In this document: in pieces, positions 6,207 through 8,862 of the stretch
How the letters are laid out: the number at the start of each line of letters is the position of its first letter
Numbering within the stretch: the first letter of the stretch is position 1
Origin: Dehalococcoidia bacterium
GTDB lineage: Bacteria > Chloroflexota > Dehalococcoidia > GIF9 > AB-539-J10
Length of the DNA: 8,862 nucleotides
NCBI GenBank assembly: GCA_030602865.1
Contig: JAUVYX010000023.1
Coordinates: 1 to 8,862, forward strand
Reading direction: 5' to 3'
Program-made: the position numbers and the translations under genes
The notes under the pieces: generated by a model
What the model saw: only the letters and a program-made list of their open reading frames with translations
Databases searched by the model: none
Told to the model about the DNA's origin: nothing

Positions 6207-6905
6207 TTGAAGATTGTCAGGAGTATTGCTGCAAAGTTTTTTATTTTTAGTGTTTCCCTGACACTTGTTACCGGCACTATTCAATGGGAGATTAATAGTG
6301 TTCGTCTCTATGAGTATGGGTTCGATAGGTATGCTGTAAGTGAGGATACAGGGATCGATAAACAGCAGTTGACCGAGGTTGCCAAGACTCTCATAGATTA
6401 CTTCAATTACAGGATAGAGACGCCCCAATTAACGATACAAAGGAGGTCAGGTGAAGAATTCTTGCTGTATCAGGAGGATGACCAGAATCGTGAACTTACC
6501 CATCTTGCCGATGTTCGACATCTGCTCCTGCTTAATTACTTGATTCTATTGGTAAGTCTGGCTTATCTGGTTGGCTATGTCTTAGTTTTCTTGCTTTGGA
6601 TAAAGGGCCACTGGTGGGATTTAGCAAAAGGAGTAAGACATGGCTGTACTCTGATACTGGCTGTTATGGCTATTATGGGACTGGCTGCCGTTCTGGTCGA
6701 TTTCGAACAATTATTCTTCCAATTCCACCATCTCGCTTTTAGTAATCCATGGTGGGCAAGCACTGGTTATCTGCCTAGATTGTTCCCTGAATATTTCTGG
6801 GCGGATGTTGCTCTCCTGGGCGTTGGTTCTATGGTTGTAGGGGCTTTAATTCTGGGCAGTGTTGCCTGGGTAATGCCGATGCTGTATTTGAGGAAGAAAG
6901 GCTAG
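6207..6905 (+). CDS. DUF1461/TIGR01906 integral membrane protein, candidate lipoprotein intramolecular transacylase (Lit-like)
   Basis: 232 residues with four predicted membrane helices: about 7-27, 106-131, 145-166 and 202-227. Between helices 1 and 2 lies an extracellular-type loop of about 80 residues. Family signatures seen: LYEYGF (34-39), HLADVR (His99, Asp102, Arg104), FHHLAFSNPWW (His174, Asn180) and LFPEYFW (192-198). DUF1461 (PF07314) includes Lit of Enterococcus and Bacillus, which moves an acyl chain from the glycerol to the N-terminal Cys of lipoproteins and uses two conserved histidines. From memory these lie in the equivalent H..DV and FH...F motifs about 72 residues apart; here the distance is 75. 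The lipoprotein function is therefore inferred by family, and characterised Lit proteins are a subset of a broader family. The start is TTG 6207 with only a weak GAG ribosome site; TTG 6168 would add 13 residues across the dnaE promoter and looks unlikely. It is divergent from dnaE (58 nt) and convergent with the downstream gene (5 nt). Confidence 0.8.
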   Translation: MKIVRSIAAKFFIFSVSLTLVTGTIQWEINSVRLYEYGFDRYAVSEDTGIDKQQLTEVAKTLIDYFNYRIETPQLTIQRRSGEEFLLYQEDDQNRELTHLADVRHLLLLNYLILLVSLAYLVGYVLVFLLWIKGHWWDLAKGVRHGCTLILAVMAIMGLAAVLVDFEQLFFQFHHLAFSNPWWASTGYLPRLFPEYFWADVALLGVGSMVVGALILGSVAWVMPMLYLRKKG

Positions 6906-6910
6906 CTTCT

Positions 6911-8767
6911 CTAACTTTGTGGAATGCCATCTTGGTTCCAGTCTCTGGCTTTGTAACATTCCTCAATCATGCTTATGGGGTCTTTTAATTGGCATTCTGA
7001 CACGGGCGAGAATTTTCCGAACTCTGGCATCTGGAGGCATCTCTCTGGGAGCATGTCATCTGCTTTCCTTATCCCTTCTCTCACATTGAACTTCCTTTGC
7101 AGGTTATATACTCGTTCTCCGATAGCCAGAATTTCTTGCCCATTAATATCCCAACCTGTCAAGGTGGTAATTAACCTACCTAGCTCATCTGGCCCTATAC
7201 CTCGGAATATATAGAACTTACAAAAGCCCAGGACGTCTGGGATAATCCCGAAATCCTGCAGAAGCTTGGCTTCCTTTCCTTTGCCTTTCTCATCCCAGCG
7301 ATCCAGCGTTTGAGGGTCAGTCAGTCCGTATGGGATTAGTCCAAAACTGTTTTTTCGGTTATCATAGGCTGCGGCATTAAGTGGGTGGATATGGCACATG
7401 CCTCTGTTGCCCAATGCGTATGTTACGGCCAGAGCTTTCCCAGACCTCGGATCGTGCGCAGGTCCTTCCAACCCTTTTATATGTATTGCCAGCTTGTCCG
7501 CTCCATTGCCAAGCTCCTGTGCTGCCCGTCTGACTCCTTTGCCTAAGAGATCTCCGAGGCCATCATTGCTGGCTATTTTGTCTATTAGTGTCACTATGGT
7601 CTCAGCATTTCCCCATGATAAATCCAGCCCGTCTGCCTTCACACCGCTGATGATGCCGTTTTCATAACAGTCCATGGCAAAGGCGATGACTGCACCGGTG
7701 GAAATAGTGTCTAAGCCATATTCGTTACATAGATAATCTGCGTGTACTGCAGCATCAACATCTTCGTTGTACACAAAAAAGGTGAAGGCGGACATGGTTT
7801 CATATTCACCTCCTTCGTGTTGTGGTGTTTTCCATCGTCCTGAGTCCACTTTGCAAATTCTTTTACATCTCAGTATGCATCCCTTATAGCAGTTTTCGGC
7901 TTTTACTAAGTTTTTATCTTTAAAGTGAGCATAAATTTGCTCACCCTTTCCCCATGAATTCGATCTCCAGTTTTTTGTTGGAATGTCTCCGACATTGTCA
8001 CAGCCAACCAGCATACCTGTGGTGCCATCTGGCGCCATCCCTTTTCCTGCGGTTAGCTCAAGAACTTTCTTGTAATATTCTTTGCAGGTTGATGTAAACT
8101 CATCTGGTTGAGCTACCGGAATTTCGCCGCTTCCTTTTACTGCGATTGCGAGTAAGTTCTTTGACCCCATCACTGCGCCTGCTCCCCCTCTTCCAAATGC
8201 GCGGGATTTGCTCATAATACAGGCAAGATTAACCAGGTTCTCGCCTGCGGGTCCGATCTCAACAAACTCAAAGGAAGCGTCTTTGAGTTCATCCTTTTTT
8301 AGGAGCTCTTCTTTCTGGGAGGAGCTTTTCCCTTTAAGTGCTTCCCCTGATCGTATCTCTATCTTGCTATCATGAATCAAGATGTATTTCGCTTCTTTGG
8401 CCTTGCCTTCTATTACCAGAAAATCATAACCAGCTCTCTTCAACGCACTACCCCATTCTCCTCCGGAACGTGCTTCTCCCCAGATACCAGTAAGTGGAGA
8501 CTTGAAACATACTTCAATTGAGCCTGATCCGGGGGCACCCGTGCCAGTTAAAGGGCCAGTGGCAAATATTAACTTATTTTCAGGGCTCAAAGGGTCAGTA
8601 AATGCCGGAATTTCGTCATATAGTAACTGTGCAGCATATCCTACTCCGCCCAGAAGTCTTCTTAGCATTTCAGCGTTAAGTTCTTCTGTGGAGATCTTCT
8701 CCATGCTTAGATTAATTCTCAGTAACTTGCCGGCATACCCGTAAAATAGGCTCTCTCCATTATTCAT
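6911..8767 (-). CDS. Aldehyde:ferredoxin oxidoreductase family protein (tungsten/molybdenum bis-pterin enzyme)
   Basis: 618 residues, the usual size. The N-terminal AFOR_N domain (PF02730, about 1-210) opens YGYAGKLLRINLS and contains RSGGEWGSALKRAGYDFLVIEGKA (about 100-122) and FGRGGAGAVMGSKNLLAI (about 188-206), the bis-pterin and phosphate contact motifs. The C-terminal domain (PF01314) carries the presumed [4Fe-4S] ligands Cys293, Cys297, Cys301 (CYKGCILRC) and Cys516 in LGFCKF, with GGEYET nearby. Family members oxidise aldehydes to acids (or run in reverse) with ferredoxin, in the cytoplasm of anaerobes; the substrate here cannot be named. The first pair is spaced CX3C rather than the CX2C of Pyrococcus AOR. 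Some clostridial-type paralogues, as I recall (CSPGC), share this. An extra Cys305 follows. The ATG start is preceded by AGGGAG (8778-8783) 10 nt upstream. It is apparently monocistronic within the window: no ferredoxin, MoaD or other redox partner gene adjoins. Confidence 0.93.
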   Translation of the reverse strand: MNNGESLFYGYAGKLLRINLSMEKISTEELNAEMLRRLLGGVGYAAQLLYDEIPAFTDPLSPENKLIFATGPLTGTGAPGSGSIEVCFKSPLTGIWGEARSGGEWGSALKRAGYDFLVIEGKAKEAKYILIHDSKIEIRSGEALKGKSSSQKEELLKKDELKDASFEFVEIGPAGENLVNLACIMSKSRAFGRGGAGAVMGSKNLLAIAVKGSGEIPVAQPDEFTSTCKEYYKKVLELTAGKGMAPDGTTGMLVGCDNVGDIPTKNWRSNSWGKGEQIYAHFKDKNLVKAENCYKGCILRCKRICKVDSGRWKTPQHEGGEYETMSAFTFFVYNEDVDAAVHADYLCNEYGLDTISTGAVIAFAMDCYENGIISGVKADGLDLSWGNAETIVTLIDKIASNDGLGDLLGKGVRRAAQELGNGADKLAIHIKGLEGPAHDPRSGKALAVTYALGNRGMCHIHPLNAAAYDNRKNSFGLIPYGLTDPQTLDRWDEKGKGKEAKLLQDFGIIPDVLGFCKFYIFRGIGPDELGRLITTLTGWDINGQEILAIGERVYNLQRKFNVREGIRKADDMLPERCLQMPEFGKFSPVSECQLKDPISMIEECYKARDWNQDGIPQS

Positions 8768-8786
8768 ATCTCAGTTTCTCCCTGTC

Positions 8787-8804
8787 ATAGTTGGGGTTAA
8801 CTAT
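8787..8804. promoter_or_regulatory. 18-bp palindrome overlapping -10 and start point, putative operator
   Basis: ATAGTT (8787-8792), a 6-nt spacer GGGGTT, and AACTAT (8799-8804) form a perfect inverted repeat. It covers most of the -10 hexamer (8800-8805) and the predicted transcription start near 8793. A dimeric repressor bound here would block the promoter. Alternatively the arms could fold as a small hairpin at the extreme 5' end of the message. Arms of 6 bp can occur by chance, so the position is the main argument. Confidence 0.35.
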
Positions 8805-8828
8805 AGTGCAGGTGGTGGATAACGTCAA
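8800..8828 (-). promoter_or_regulatory. Sigma70-type promoter of the aldehyde:ferredoxin oxidoreductase gene
   Basis: On the - strand, TTGACG (8828-8823) is followed after exactly 17 nt by TATAGT (8805-8800): five of six matches in each hexamer. The start point is expected near 8793, giving a leader of about 25 nt that contains the AGGGAG ribosome site. It is the best hexamer pair in the window. Bases 8829-8862 beyond it hold no gene that I can recognise. Confidence 0.65.
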
Positions 8829-8862
8829 TATTTAATCTCACATTTTTAGTTGTATTAGAATT

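Noticed and set aside
6149..6277. Upstream extension of dnaE by 43 codons
   Set aside because: The extension is antisense to the start of the DUF1461 gene, lacks a ribosome site and precedes the conserved PHP opening; the ATG at 6148 fits the family start.
6895..6913. Near-palindrome around GCTAGC between the two convergent stops
   Set aside because: The centre GCTAGC is self-complementary with no loop and the flanks pair poorly, so it cannot form a normal terminator hairpin.
7398..7667. Open frame on the + strand opposite the oxidoreductase gene
   Set aside because: Composition mirrors the real gene on the other strand and nothing in it resembles a protein family.

Overview
This is an 8.9 kb stretch of what looks like an ordinary bacterial chromosome: dense genes, short intergenic gaps, moderate-to-low GC by eye, and no transposase, phage, CRISPR or tRNA signal. 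The gene mix is a long DnaE1-type replicase, a comF-hpf pair, a four-helix DUF1461 membrane protein and a tungsten-type aldehyde:ferredoxin oxidoreductase. Together with heavy use of GTG/TTG starts, this suggests an anaerobe. My best guess is Chloroflexota, class Dehalococcoidia. That placement is inferred from gene content and remembered family distributions; nothing in the window proves it.

Left part (1-2589, + strand): the C-terminal part of an amidohydrolase-2 family enzyme runs in from the left edge and overlaps by 17 nt a 2H-phosphoesterase (thpR, GTG start). After a 100-nt gap holding a good sigma70-type promoter comes a likely three-gene operon: a 68-residue zinc-ribbon protein of unknown function, a ComF-type phosphoribosyltransferase with a Cys4-rich N-terminus, and long-form hibernation promoting factor (hpf).

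Middle (2690-6148, - strand): dnaE, the catalytic alpha subunit of DNA polymerase III, convergent with hpf. Its three polymerase aspartates and what looks like the complete PHP metal-ligand set are present. It has no Shine-Dalgarno sequence, and a consensus extended -10 element sits 7 nt before its ATG, so its mRNA is predicted to be leaderless.

Right part: divergent from dnaE is a DUF1461/TIGR01906 membrane protein (6207-6905, +), the family that contains the Lit lipoprotein intramolecular transacylase. It ends 5 nt from the convergent end of an aldehyde:ferredoxin oxidoreductase gene (6911-8767, -). That gene has its own near-consensus promoter, with an 18-bp palindrome lying over the -10 and start point.

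Most genes here are housekeeping (RNA 2H-phosphoesterase, ribosome hibernation, replication). The less ordinary signals are the predicted leaderless dnaE transcript, the possible Lit enzyme outside Firmicutes, the small zinc-ribbon gene leading the comF-hpf operon, and the putative operator of the oxidoreductase gene. I see no convincing new multi-gene system.
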